A DNA stretch of 47,753 bases from positions 1 through 47,753 of the forward strand of contig CAZNXJ010000036.1 of the NCBI GenBank assembly GCA_964577115.1, written 5' to 3'. The position numbers and the translations under genes are program-made. The notes beneath the pieces were generated by a model. The model was not told where the DNA came from and ran no database searches. It saw nothing but the letters and a program-made list of their open reading frames with translations. This document shows positions 15,280 to 24,452 of this stretch, in pieces. Every line of letters begins with the position of its first letter. The stretch's first letter is position 1. The stretch is from CAZNXJ01 sp964577115 (lineage in GTDB: Bacteria > Planctomycetota > Planctomycetia > Pirellulales > Pirellulaceae).

Positions 15280-18192
15280 ATGATCATGTCTGATGTGTTT
15301 GCCCAGGTGCTGAAGCTCGTCGTCATCGACGGAGTCTTCCTGGCACTCTGCGTGCTCGCCATCCTGCCGCTGCGTTCATTCAAACACGCGGCCTACGCGG
15401 TGCTGAAGCGCAACTTCGTGGCGTACTTCATGAACCCAACAGGTTACGTATTCCTGTGCCTGTTCGTCGTTCTGACCAGCTTCGCCGCGTTCTGGCCGCA
15501 CGAGTTCTTCGCGGCGAATCTAGCGAGCCTTCACCAGCTGAACCAATATCTGCCGTACATCATGCTGGTCTTTATTCCGGCCATTACGATGAGCATCTGG
15601 TCGGAAGAACGACGGCAGGGTACGGACGAATTGCTGCTGACGCTGCCGGCGGACGATTTCGACGTCGTGATCGGTAAGTACCTCGCGGCCGCCGCCGTCT
15701 ACACATGCTCGCTCTTGTTTGCTCAGCTTTCACATTACGTCATCCTCGTCGGCCTGTCGCTCGGCCAGCTCGACACCGGCCTGTTGTGCTCGGCGTACTT
15801 TGGCTACTGGCTGACGGGCCTGGCGATGATCTCGATCGGCATGGTCGCTTCGTTTCTGACGCGAAACCTGACGGTCGGCTTTATCCTCGGCGCGCTGTTC
15901 AACGCGCCGCTCGTGTTCTTCAACTTCGCCGACGTGATCGTGCCCTGGTCGGGCCTCGCGCACATGATTTCGTCGTGGAGCATCTCGGCGAAGTTCGACG
16001 ACTTCGGCCGCGGCGTCATCAGTCTCTCGTCGGTCACCTACTTCTCCGCGATCATCGTCGTGGGGCTTTACCTGTGCATGGCGCTGATTGGCAGCCGGCA
16101 CTGGTGGGGCGGTCGCGACGGCACCTCGCTGATCGGCCATTACGCCGCGCGGACGTTGGCGCTGGTCGTGACGGCCGCGGGGCTCGTCGTCACGTTTACC
16201 TACCATGACGTTCGGCCGGACGTATCCGAGGGCCGAGTCAGCTCGCTGTCGCCGGATACGCTGAAGTTGCTCCGGCAGCTCGATCCGAAACAGCCAGTCG
16301 TCATTGAGGCGTTCATCAGCGCCCGTATTCCGGAACCGCTGATGCAGACCGCCTACAACCTGAAAACGACGCTCAAGGAGTTCGCTTCCCGCAGCCCGAA
16401 CGTCAAGGTGCGGATCCACGAGAACCTCGAACCGTTCGACAAAGAAGCGGTCATCGCAGAACAGCGCTACGGCATCACCGCGCGGTCGCTCCAGCATCAG
16501 AGCCGCGGGGCGATTCGCGACGAGGATGTGATTCTCGGAGCCGCCATCACGTCGGGTCTCGACAAAGTCACGATCCCGTTCTTCGAACGGGGTATTCCGG
16601 TCGAGTATGAACTGATCCGTTCGATCAATACGGTCGCCAAAGAGCGGCGGCTCAAGCTGGGCGTCGTGCGCACGGACGCTCAATTGTTCGCGACGCCCAC
16701 GTTCCAGAACGGGCAGTTCACGACGCGGCCGCAGCAGCTGATTATCGACGAGCTGCAAAAGCAATATGACGTGCAGCAGGTCGATCCGATGACGCCCATC
16801 GCTACCGGGCAGTATGACGCCTTGCTGGTGGTGCAGCCGTCGTCGATGGACCCGGCGGGGTTGGATAACCTGATCGAGGCCATCAAAAATGGGCAGCCGA
16901 CGTTGATCTTCGAAGATCCGCTGCCGATGTACCTATCCGCGCCGGGCACCGGCGATCCGCGGCGCAGTCCCGCTCACATGATGGGCATGATGGGTCAGCC
17001 CCCGCCGCCCAAGGCGGATATCCAGAAACTGTGGGATGCGATCGGCATCGAGGTTCCGGCGGCTCCGGGCGGATTCGCGGGGCTGGCTCCGGATCTGGTC
17101 TGGCAGCGTTTTAATCCGTATCCGAAGCTCCAGCAGATGATGCGTTTGCCGGATACGTTTGTGTTTGCAACGACCGAATCGGACGGTGGCGAAAATGCGC
17201 TGAACCAGCAGCACGCGATCACCAAGCGGCTGCGGGAAGTGCTGTTGATCACGCCGGGCGCGATTCGCGAGAAACGGGGTACGGACCTCGAGTTCACGCC
17301 GCTCGTGACCACCGGCACCACGGCCGGCACGATCGCCTACGACAAGTACACCGAGAACATCGGTAACCCGGAAGCCCTCCGCTTTCTCCAGGAGCCCGAA
17401 GGGCCGCAAATCCTGGCCGCTTTGATCACGGGCGAGGCACGCGCCGAGAGCCCGCTGGTCGATGAGAAGGATGCGGAGCAGAGCAACGATTCGGAGGAAG
17501 GCACCGAGAAGCCGGCGCGCGGCATCAACGTGCTGTATGTCAGCGACATCGACGTGATGTCTTCGGTGATCTTCGAAATTCGCGCGAATCCGCCGGATCG
17601 TGGGGATGATTCGCAGATCGAGTGGCGATTCCAGAACGTCCCCTTCTTGCTGAACGCCATCGACTACATGGCGGGCGAGGAGGACTATATTGCCATTCGC
17701 CGGCATCAGCCGCAGCACTTCACGCTCCAACTGGTCGAGGCGCATGTTCAGGAGGCGCTCGCGCAGGAAGAGCTACAGGAGCGCGAAATCGAGCGCCGGC
17801 GAGAAGCCGCGCTGGCTCAGGGCCGCGAGGAAATGCAGAAGGCGATCGCCGAGTTCAAGAAGCGTTCTGAAGAGCTGGCTCGCAAGCAGGAGCAGGGCGA
17901 AGAGATCGGACTGGATGAACGCCAGGCCGTGCTCATCAACCTCGCCGCTCAGCAGGAGCTCGCATCAAAGCGTTTCGAAAAGAAGGAAAAGGATCTGCTC
18001 CGCGAACGCGATCGAAGCTTGAAAGCGATCCGCCGCAGCCGCGAATTGCAGATCGAAAGCATTCGCAACCAGTACAAGATGTTGGCCCTGTGTATCCCAC
18101 CGATCCCGCCCATGTTGGTCGGCCTGGCGGTTTTCGCTCGGCGCCGTCTCCGCGAACGCGAAGGGATCTCCCGCAACCGGCTGGTGAAATAG
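15280..18192 (+). CDS. GldF-GldG fusion: ABC-2 permease plus auxiliary periplasmic domain
   Basis: A 970-residue membrane protein. Residues about 15-30 form an extra membrane helix; 45-310 are the ABC-2 permease with six or so further helices, including the conserved SIWSEERRQGTDELLLTLP at 105-123. From about 315 the protein is the extracytoplasmic GldG-like domain (ABC_transp_aux): VSSLSPDTLKLLRQLD, ITARSLQHQSR, ELIRSINTVAKERR. Residues about 830-930 are a strongly charged coiled coil rich in Glu/Arg/Lys, then one last helix (LALCIPPIPPMLVGLAVFA) and a basic tail. In many bacteria GldF and GldG are separate proteins; here they are fused. Start ATG 15280 has GAAGAG upstream; a second ATG lies at 15286. 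Transported substrate is unknown. Confidence 0.9.
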   Translation: MIMSDVFAQVLKLVVIDGVFLALCVLAILPLRSFKHAAYAVLKRNFVAYFMNPTGYVFLCLFVVLTSFAAFWPHEFFAANLASLHQLNQYLPYIMLVFIPAITMSIWSEERRQGTDELLLTLPADDFDVVIGKYLAAAAVYTCSLLFAQLSHYVILVGLSLGQLDTGLLCSAYFGYWLTGLAMISIGMVASFLTRNLTVGFILGALFNAPLVFFNFADVIVPWSGLAHMISSWSISAKFDDFGRGVISLSSVTYFSAIIVVGLYLCMALIGSRHWWGGRDGTSLIGHYAARTLALVVTAAGLVVTFTYHDVRPDVSEGRVSSLSPDTLKLLRQLDPKQPVVIEAFISARIPEPLMQTAYNLKTTLKEFASRSPNVKVRIHENLEPFDKEAVIAEQRYGITARSLQHQSRGAIRDEDVILGAAITSGLDKVTIPFFERGIPVEYELIRSINTVAKERRLKLGVVRTDAQLFATPTFQNGQFTTRPQQLIIDELQKQYDVQQVDPMTPIATGQYDALLVVQPSSMDPAGLDNLIEAIKNGQPTLIFEDPLPMYLSAPGTGDPRRSPAHMMGMMGQPPPPKADIQKLWDAIGIEVPAAPGGFAGLAPDLVWQRFNPYPKLQQMMRLPDTFVFATTESDGGENALNQQHAITKRLREVLLITPGAIREKRGTDLEFTPLVTTGTTAGTIAYDKYTENIGNPEALRFLQEPEGPQILAALITGEARAESPLVDEKDAEQSNDSEEGTEKPARGINVLYVSDIDVMSSVIFEIRANPPDRGDDSQIEWRFQNVPFLLNAIDYMAGEEDYIAIRRHQPQHFTLQLVEAHVQEALAQEELQEREIERRREAALAQGREEMQKAIAEFKKRSEELARKQEQGEEIGLDERQAVLINLAAQQELASKRFEKKEKDLLRERDRSLKAIRRSRELQIESIRNQYKMLALCIPPIPPMLVGLAVFARRRLREREGISRNRLVK

Positions 18193-18255
18193 CCGCGCTG
18201 GGCCAAGCAAGGTGGTTAGAGAGTACAGGCAACAATCAGCCGAGGAGCTATTTCC

Positions 18256-20217
18256 GTGACAGAAGGCGTGAAGACATTAGCCTACCTGGGCGTGGCCCTG
18301 GTCATTGGTCTGACGGCCTATTTCACTCGGCCGACGGACGTCGAATTCCGGACGGCCGACGATATCCAGAAGTTGCGTGGCACGCCGCTGTTTCCTGACT
18401 TCAAGGATCCGACGGAAGCCAGCGGCCTGGAGATCGTGAAGGCGGAAGAGTCGCTGGGACAAGTCGAGCGGTTCGAGGTCGCTCGAGATGCCAAAGGCAT
18501 GTGGACGATCCCGTCGCACAGCGGGTATCCGGCCGATGCCGAAAACCAGATGCGTGACGTCAGCGTGCTGTTCATCGACCTGCCGATCATCGACGTGGTC
18601 AGTATGGCCAGCGAAGATCACTCGCTGTTCGGCGTCGTCGAGCCGACGGCCGATTCGGCCGAAACGGCGGAGGGCGTTGGGACGCTCGTGCGCATCACCG
18701 ACAACAAGAATCAAAAGCTTGTCGACCTGATCATCGGCAAACCCGTCAAAGATGCGGAAGGCCAGCGCTTTGTACGTAAGCCCGGTCAGGATGTTGTCTA
18801 TGTCGCGGCCGTCGACACTTCGAAGCTGTCTACGAAGTTCGAAGACTGGATCGAAGAAGATCTGCTGAAGCTCAATGCGTTCGATGTGACTCAGCTTCAC
18901 GTCGAGGACTACTCGGTCGTCGGATCCATCGAGCAGAACGCAGCGGGGCAGCGATTCTTGCGGCCCAATCAGAGTAAGAAACTGATTGCCGATCTGAACT
19001 GGAATTCCGAGAAGGGCGAGTGGAGTCTCGCGTCACTGACGACGTTCAATGGTGAACGGCCCGAGACGCTGACCGAGCTGCCTGAAGGCGAAAAGCTCGA
19101 TACCGCGCGCCTCACGCAGCTCAAAGATTCGCTCGACGACCTGAAAATCATCGACGTGCGCCGCAAACCTGCCGGGCTTGGTAAGGACCTGCGCGCCGAC
19201 GAGGATTTCATGCAAAACATGGAGTCGCTCCAGTCGCTCGTCGAAATGGGCTTCTACCCGATGTCGCAAGGCTCGGCGGCGGGGTATGAACTGCGAGCGG
19301 CCAACGGCGAACTGCACGTGGGCATGAAGAACGGCGTCGAATACATCCTGCGGTTTGGCAATACCGCCGGCGCTCAGAAAGACGACGCCGAAAAACTGAA
19401 CCGCTACCTGTTCGTTACCGCTCGGTTTGACGAGTCCAAGATTCCGATGCCAGTGCGGCCGCCCGAATTGGATGCGGCACCGGCCAACTCGGCGACACCA
19501 GACAGCGAAGCCGCCGATAGCGCCGCGCCGGCCGAAGGAGAGGATTCGGCAGCCGACGAAGCCGCTCCGGCTGAAGACGGCGCCGCACGCAGCCAGTCCG
19601 AGGACCTCTCATTCGTTTCGACCGACGCCCAGGAGCCGGAACAGGAGCAAGGCGCGGACGAAGGCGCTGACGAAAGTGCCGACCAGCCGGCGGCGGATGA
19701 TGTGGATGAAACCGAAGCCGCAGCGGAAGCGGAGAGCCAGGACGCGGCGAGCGAAACGGAATCCGAAGGTTCCGAGAGTGCGGCTCCGGCGGCCAGCCAG
19801 GACGAGGAAGCGGCCTCCGAGCGGGCTCGGCTCGAAAAAGAATACCAGCGGCAGCTCGACGAGCGCGAAAAGAAAATCAAGGAAGGCCGCCAGCGCGTGA
19901 AGGAGCTGAACGATCGCTTCGCCGACTGGTACTACATCATCTCCGAGGACGTTTACAAGAAGATCCATCTTACTCGCGAGGACCTGCTGAAGTCGTCGGA
20001 AGAAACCGGCGAGAACGCATTCCGCGAGCTGGAACAAGGAGGCTTTGACGTCCCCGAGGCGTCTGAGGCGGCGGACGCTCCCGATGCGCCTGAGGCTCCT
20101 GAGGCGTCGGAAACAGCCGACGCACCGGAAGCTCCCGAAGTACCAGAAACGTCTGAAGCGTCAGAAACGTCTGAGGCACCGGAGGCTGCGGAAACGTTTG
20201 AGTCTCCGGCACCGTAA
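18256..20217 (+). CDS. DUF4340-domain protein, third gene of the gldA cassette
   Basis: A 653-residue envelope protein. A single N-terminal membrane helix (AYLGVALVIGLTAYF, about 8-22) anchors it, with the rest outside the cytoplasm. Residues about 70-400 carry the DUF4340 repeat pattern: VERFEVARDAKGMWTIPS, TLVRITDNKNQKLVDLIIGK, FVRKPGQDVVYVAAVD, EDLLKLNAFDVTQLHVEDYS. Residues about 405-530 are acidic and Ala-rich, followed by a coiled coil (EKEYQRQLDEREKKIKEGRQ) and a tail of Pro-Glu-Ala-Ser repeats. Start is GTG at 18256 with GAGGAG nine bases upstream. DUF4340 proteins regularly follow GldFG-like genes, so it is taken as a partner of that ABC complex. Function unknown. Confidence 0.88.
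   Translation: MTEGVKTLAYLGVALVIGLTAYFTRPTDVEFRTADDIQKLRGTPLFPDFKDPTEASGLEIVKAEESLGQVERFEVARDAKGMWTIPSHSGYPADAENQMRDVSVLFIDLPIIDVVSMASEDHSLFGVVEPTADSAETAEGVGTLVRITDNKNQKLVDLIIGKPVKDAEGQRFVRKPGQDVVYVAAVDTSKLSTKFEDWIEEDLLKLNAFDVTQLHVEDYSVVGSIEQNAAGQRFLRPNQSKKLIADLNWNSEKGEWSLASLTTFNGERPETLTELPEGEKLDTARLTQLKDSLDDLKIIDVRRKPAGLGKDLRADEDFMQNMESLQSLVEMGFYPMSQGSAAGYELRAANGELHVGMKNGVEYILRFGNTAGAQKDDAEKLNRYLFVTARFDESKIPMPVRPPELDAAPANSATPDSEAADSAAPAEGEDSAADEAAPAEDGAARSQSEDLSFVSTDAQEPEQEQGADEGADESADQPAADDVDETEAAAEAESQDAASETESEGSESAAPAASQDEEAASERARLEKEYQRQLDEREKKIKEGRQRVKELNDRFADWYYIISEDVYKKIHLTREDLLKSSEETGENAFRELEQGGFDVPEASEAADAPDAPEAPEASETADAPEAPEVPETSEASETSEAPEAAETFESPAP
20053..20214 (+). repeat. Degenerate Pro-Glu-Ala-Ser coding repeat
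   Basis: The last 54 residues of the DUF4340 protein (600-653) repeat units such as PEASE, DAPEAPE, PETSEASE. Codons vary between copies, so the repeat is old or selected at protein level rather than a fresh slippage tract. Confidence 0.75.
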
Positions 20218-20265
20218 TCCCGGCACGATTTTTTGCCGGCGCGGGCCGGCCCCCTGGTCAATGCG

Positions 20266-20304
20266 AAGGCGCGAAGTCATGCTCAGCAGCTTCGCGCCTT
20301 TTTT
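20266..20304 (+). terminator. Rho-independent terminator after the gldA cassette
   Basis: AAGGCGCGAAG (20266-20276) pairs perfectly with CTTCGCGCCTT (20290-20300), 13-base loop, then a run of six T ending at 20304. It ends the three-gene unit and separates it from the MFS gene. Confidence 0.9.
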
Positions 20305-20358
20305 CGTTGCGCTGCACCGCGGAAGGCGGCAGCGGAACGTGTACGACTACACCGAGCG

Positions 20359-21645
20359 ATGTCGGAACGAGTGATGCAATCAGGAAGCGAATCGAACGGT
20401 CAGAAGGTCTCCCGAGGATCGTTGCTCGTAATCTTTCTGACCGTGGCCATCGACCTGCTCGGGTTCGGCATCGTGCTGCCCATGCTGCCGATTTACGCCC
20501 GGCAGTTCACCGTTGATGAATCAGGCTGGCAGCTTGGTCTGCTGATGGCGAGTTACTCGGCGATGCAGTTCCTGTTTGCGCCGTTCTGGGGGCAGTTGTC
20601 TGATCGCATTGGCCGGAGGCCTGTGTTGATGGTCGGGCTGCTAGGCTCAACGGTCTTCTACGCGCTGTTCGGGCTGGCGACGGTCTGGCAGAGTCTCGCG
20701 TGGTTGTTCGTTTCACGCATTGGGGCGGGCATTGCCGGCGCGACGATCCCGACGGCCCAGGCCTATATCGCCGACACAACGACGCTGGAAACGCGCGCTA
20801 AAGGCATGGCGCTGATTGGTATGGCGTTTGGTATCGGGTTGACGTTTGGCCCGCTACTCGGCTTTCTTACGGTCGGTTCTTCGGCTGACGACCCCGGGCC
20901 GTGGCCAGGTTTTGCGGCTGCGGGACTTTCAGCCATCGCGCTGCTCATGGCCATATTCTGGTTGCCAGAATCGCGCCGTCCGGGCACGGCCGAGCCGGGA
21001 GCTCACATGCATCGCTGGGTGAACCTGGCCGACTTGCGGCTCGCCCTCTCGCTGCCCTCGATCGGTTTGTTGCTCGCCGCGATTTTTCTCTGCATGTTTT
21101 CGTTCGCCAATTTCGAAACGACGATCGCGCTGCTGGTCAGCGGCGGCGAGCAGCCCGGCGAGTCTCCGTTTGCATTCAGCCGCGGCCAGGTATTCCTGAC
21201 GTTTGCCTACATTGGTGTGACGCTTGCGCTCGTGCAAGGAGGGCTCGTGCGCCGACTTTCGCAGCGCCTGCCCGAGAGCCAGCTGGCGATTGGCGGCGCG
21301 GTTCTCGAGCTGATCGGCTTTGCCGCAACTGTCGTCGCGATCGTCCTGGGATCGGTCGTCGGGCTGCTCGCGTCGCTCGGCATCGTCGTGGCCGGTTTTG
21401 CTTTCATGCAGCCGACGCTCCAGTCGCTGCTCAGCCGGCGCAGCGATCCGACCTCTCAAGGCGCCGTGCTGGGGGTGGGGCAGAGCGTCAATTCGCTGGC
21501 TCGCATCCTTGGATCGGGGCTCGGCATCCCACTACTGGCCGTTGGCAGCCAGTTGCCGTATGCCGTGGCGGCCGCGCTAATGGTGGTGTGTCTCCTTCTC
21601 GTAGCGCTCGCCGCGCGACGCGGGGAGGATTTCCGCCGCGCGTAG
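20359..21645 (+). CDS. MFS drug-exporter-like transporter, 12 membrane helices
   Basis: Inner-membrane proton antiporter of the TetA/DHA1 type. The 428-residue protein has about 12 hydrophobic helices, the motif A loop GQLSDRIGRRPVLMVGLLGS between helices 2 and 3, the helix-5 motif region GMAFGIGLTFGPLLG, and an internal repeat of the two six-helix halves. Substrate unknown; the family exports tetracycline and many other small molecules. Start: ATG 20359 (MSERVMQ) or ATG 20374; the frame is open back to 20233 but that start lies upstream of the terminator and is rejected. It is followed 75 bp later by a PaaK-like gene on the same strand. Confidence 0.88.
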   Translation: MSERVMQSGSESNGQKVSRGSLLVIFLTVAIDLLGFGIVLPMLPIYARQFTVDESGWQLGLLMASYSAMQFLFAPFWGQLSDRIGRRPVLMVGLLGSTVFYALFGLATVWQSLAWLFVSRIGAGIAGATIPTAQAYIADTTTLETRAKGMALIGMAFGIGLTFGPLLGFLTVGSSADDPGPWPGFAAAGLSAIALLMAIFWLPESRRPGTAEPGAHMHRWVNLADLRLALSLPSIGLLLAAIFLCMFSFANFETTIALLVSGGEQPGESPFAFSRGQVFLTFAYIGVTLALVQGGLVRRLSQRLPESQLAIGGAVLELIGFAATVVAIVLGSVVGLLASLGIVVAGFAFMQPTLQSLLSRRSDPTSQGAVLGVGQSVNSLARILGSGLGIPLLAVGSQLPYAVAAALMVVCLLLVALAARRGEDFRRA

Positions 21646-21720
21646 CCCCGGTACGTTTGCGAGCTCTGCAAGTTTAGAATCGCAAGCAAACCTGTTTCTT
21701 TCCCTGAAGCTGTGGGTGCC

Positions 21721-22968
21721 ATGACTTTGACGCGCGACGAACTCGCATCGCACCAGATCGCTCGCCTGAACTCGCTGCTCGACACCATCCTCCCGCACAA
21801 TCGGTTCTACGCGGCGAAGCTGGCGGGGATCGAGCGGCCGGTCCGTTCGCTCGAGGCGCTCGCTGCGTGGCCATTCACGACGAAGGACGAGCTGATTACG
21901 GGGGGAGAAAATGATTTTGCCGCCAACCTGACGTACGATCCGTCGCAGTACGTGCGTTATCACCGCACCTCGGGCACACGCGGCCGGCCGCTCGTTGTGC
22001 TCGACACACGCGACGACTGGCAGTGGTGGATGCGCTGCTGGCAGACGGTGCTCGATGCGGCCGGCATTACCGCTCACGATCACGTCATGATGGCCTTTTC
22101 CTTCGGGCCGTTCATTGGGTTTTGGAGTGCCTACGACGCATGTGTTGCGCGCGGGGCGCTTGTGGTGCCGTCGGGCGGGATGACGAGCATCGCGCGGCTC
22201 GACTTACTGCGCAGCAGCGGGGCCACGTGCGTTTTCTGCACGCCCAGCTACGCGATGCACCTGATCGAGGTCGCTCGGCAACACCAATTCCCGCTGGCGG
22301 AATTGCCGGTTCGGCGGATCGTGGTCGCGGGTGAGCCGGGAGGTTCGATGCCCGCCATGCGCGCCCGCATTGAATCCGCCTGGCAGGCGTCGATGCTTGA
22401 CCACAGCGGTGCGACCGAGGTCGGCCCCTGGGGATTTGGCGATGCCGAGGGACGCGGGCTGCACGTGAACGAGGAGGAGTTCATTGCCGAGTTCATTCGG
22501 CTCGAGGACGGCCAGCCAGCCGACGATGGGGAACTGTGCGAGCTGGTCCTGACGACGCTCGGCCGGGCCGGCAGTCCCGTGATTCGTTACCGGACGGGCG
22601 ATCTCGTGCGCCCGCGTCGCGACCATGGCGGAGCGTGCCCGTACGTGCTGCTCGAAGGCGGAGTGCTTGGCCGTGTCGACGATATGCTGATCATCCGCGG
22701 GGTCAACATCTTCCCCAGCGCGATCGAGGCGATCCTGCATGAGTTTCCGGAAATCGCCGAATATCGGATCACGGCCGAGCGGCGGGGAGCCATGGACGAA
22801 CTGCTGATCGAAGTGGAAGACCCGCACAACGATCCGCAGCGCGTCGCGATGCTCTGCCAACTGCGGCTAGGTTTGCGCGTCAGCGTCACCTGCGTGGCGC
22901 CCCAGTCGCTGCCGCGTTTTGAAGGGAAAGCGCGCCGCTTTATCGACAACCGCAATGCGCGCGTTTAG
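21721..22968 (+). CDS. Phenylacetate-CoA ligase (PaaK)-like adenylating enzyme
   Basis: Activates a carboxylic acid as acyl-adenylate and probably passes it to CoA. The 415-residue protein has the P-loop-like YHRTSGTRGRPLVV at 80-93 (family TSGTTGKP), MMAFSFGPFIGFW, GGMTSIARLDLLRSSG, HSGATEVGPWG (A5 motif), VIRYRTGDLVRPRRD and a C-terminal part with DDMLIIRGVNIFPSAIE, characteristic of PaaK-type enzymes, whose usual length is 415-440. The aryl substrate is not evident; no phenylacetate pathway genes are near. Start ATG 21721; an in-frame GTG at 21712 is possible. No strong ribosome site seen. Confidence 0.87.
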   Translation: MTLTRDELASHQIARLNSLLDTILPHNRFYAAKLAGIERPVRSLEALAAWPFTTKDELITGGENDFAANLTYDPSQYVRYHRTSGTRGRPLVVLDTRDDWQWWMRCWQTVLDAAGITAHDHVMMAFSFGPFIGFWSAYDACVARGALVVPSGGMTSIARLDLLRSSGATCVFCTPSYAMHLIEVARQHQFPLAELPVRRIVVAGEPGGSMPAMRARIESAWQASMLDHSGATEVGPWGFGDAEGRGLHVNEEEFIAEFIRLEDGQPADDGELCELVLTTLGRAGSPVIRYRTGDLVRPRRDHGGACPYVLLEGGVLGRVDDMLIIRGVNIFPSAIEAILHEFPEIAEYRITAERRGAMDELLIEVEDPHNDPQRVAMLCQLRLGLRVSVTCVAPQSLPRFEGKARRFIDNRNARV

Positions 22969-22980
22969 GAACCTTCGAGG

Positions 22981-23008
22981 CTCCAGGGGACGAGATGCGT
23001 TCCTGGAG
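22981..23008. other. Hairpin between convergent genes
   Basis: CTCCAGG (22981-22987) and CCTGGAG (23002-23008) pair perfectly around 14 bases. It lies in the 50-bp gap between two gene ends and might act as a weak bidirectional stop; no T-run is present. Confidence 0.3.
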
Positions 23009-23018
23009 TACGCGCGAA

Positions 23019-24290
23019 CTAGGATTCATCGATTTCTCGCAGTGCATGCAGCAGGCGATCGATCTCGTCGGACGTGTTGTAATGCACCAGGCCAATGCGC
23101 AGCATGCCGTGCGGTTCGCGCCCCAGCGCCTCGCTAAGACTAAGCGCGTAGTAGTTTCCATGCCAGGCGAAGATACCACGCTGGCCGAGTGCTTCGGCCA
23201 GTTCATGCGGCGTGCGGTGGCGGTGAGTGACGGCGACGGTCGGCATGCGTTCGTGGACGCGCTGGGGATCGGCGATGCCCCAGATCCGTAGCTGCGGCAG
23301 CTCACGCAGGCCTTCCAGCAATTGCACCGTCAGGTCGGTCTCGTATTCGCGAATCGCCTGGTAGGCGAAAATCAATGCATTGCGGCGGTCGAGCGTCGTA
23401 TCGTTCTTGAGCTCCCGCCCGAGATCGGCCAGGTAATCGATCGCAGCGCGCACACCGACAATTCCTTCATGGGACTGCGTGCCGGTCATCCACTTTCCCG
23501 GCAGCATGTTGGGTGCGGGGCGGAGTTTGTAGGCCGCAAGTTCCTCAAGCAGCTTCCGCCGTCCCCATTGGATGCCGATATGCGGTCCAAAAAATTTGTA
23601 GGCCGAGCAGACGAGGAAGTCGCACTCGAACGCCTTGACGTCGATGAGCGCGTGCGGGGCGAAATGAACGGCGTCAAGAAAGCTGATGGCGCCGACGCTG
23701 CGTGCCAATCGGCAGATGTCGCGCACTGGATTAATCGTTCCCACCGAGTTAGACGCGCAGCCCACAGCCACTAGGCGCGTGCGGCTCGATACGACCGAAC
23801 GCAGCTCCTCCATGTTCAGCGTGCAATCGTCCGGTCGAATGGGCACCATGCGCACGGTTGCTCCCACATCGCGGGCGGCGAGCACCCACGGCGTGATGTT
23901 CGCATCGTGATCAAGCTGCGTGACCACGATCTCGTCACCCGGTTGCCAGGTGCGCGACAACGCTCGTGACAGTGCAAACGTCAGCGTCGTCATGTTGGGG
24001 CCAAACGACACGGTTGCCGGGTCGTCGGCGCCGAGCAGATGGGCGACAGCCGCATGCGACTCCCAAAGCAGGTCGTCGCTCTCCTGGCTCGTAATAAACA
24101 GGCCGCCATGATTCGCATTCGAACGCGACAGGTACTCGCACATCGCATCGATCACCCCGTGCGGCACCTGGGTTCCGGCCGGCCCATCGAAGTACACCGC
24201 GGGTTGGTCGTTCACCTCCCGGCTCAGAGCTGGAAACTGTCGCCGGCACGATTCGATCAAGGAAGGAGTTAGTTTGAGCTTCGCGTTCAT
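23019..24290 (-). CDS. Cysteine desulfurase-like class V aminotransferase (VC1184 type)
   Basis: PLP enzyme of the class V aminotransferase fold. The 423-residue protein has YFDGPAGTQVP at 33-43, QESDDLLWESHAAVAHLLGA, VSFGPNMTTLTFALSRAL, DHDANITPW with a PLP-stacking histidine, the aspartate-containing FLDAVHFAPHALIDV at 204-218, the PLP lysine at 232 in CSAYKFFGPHIGIQWG, and THRHRTPHELAEALGQRGIF near the C-terminus. The blocks SAYKFFGPH and LDAVHFAPH match the cysteine desulfurase-like subfamily named after VC1184, whose physiological reaction is not settled. Start ATG 24290; the frame has a TTG 39 bases upstream. No Fe-S assembly genes nearby; it follows the oxoprolinase gene by 162 bp on the same strand. 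Confidence 0.87.
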   Translation of the reverse strand: MNAKLKLTPSLIESCRRQFPALSREVNDQPAVYFDGPAGTQVPHGVIDAMCEYLSRSNANHGGLFITSQESDDLLWESHAAVAHLLGADDPATVSFGPNMTTLTFALSRALSRTWQPGDEIVVTQLDHDANITPWVLAARDVGATVRMVPIRPDDCTLNMEELRSVVSSRTRLVAVGCASNSVGTINPVRDICRLARSVGAISFLDAVHFAPHALIDVKAFECDFLVCSAYKFFGPHIGIQWGRRKLLEELAAYKLRPAPNMLPGKWMTGTQSHEGIVGVRAAIDYLADLGRELKNDTTLDRRNALIFAYQAIREYETDLTVQLLEGLRELPQLRIWGIADPQRVHERMPTVAVTHRHRTPHELAEALGQRGIFAWHGNYYALSLSEALGREPHGMLRIGLVHYNTSDEIDRLLHALREIDES

Positions 24291-24452
24291 TACGAGGGCG
24301 CCGAATGAGCCATGTCGAGGAAAGGCCAATTACCGGCTGATCATGATACACGAGGCGTTTCGGCAGGTCTGTGCCGACATTCCCGGGGGGCGATGTGCCA
24401 TAGAGGGTGGCGTGACGGAGGCTGAAGAAATCGCAGTGGCAAAACATGATAC

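Noticed and set aside
20233..20358. Upstream extension of the MFS transporter
   Set aside because: It would start before and run through a strong terminator hairpin; the MFS similarity begins after ATG 20359.
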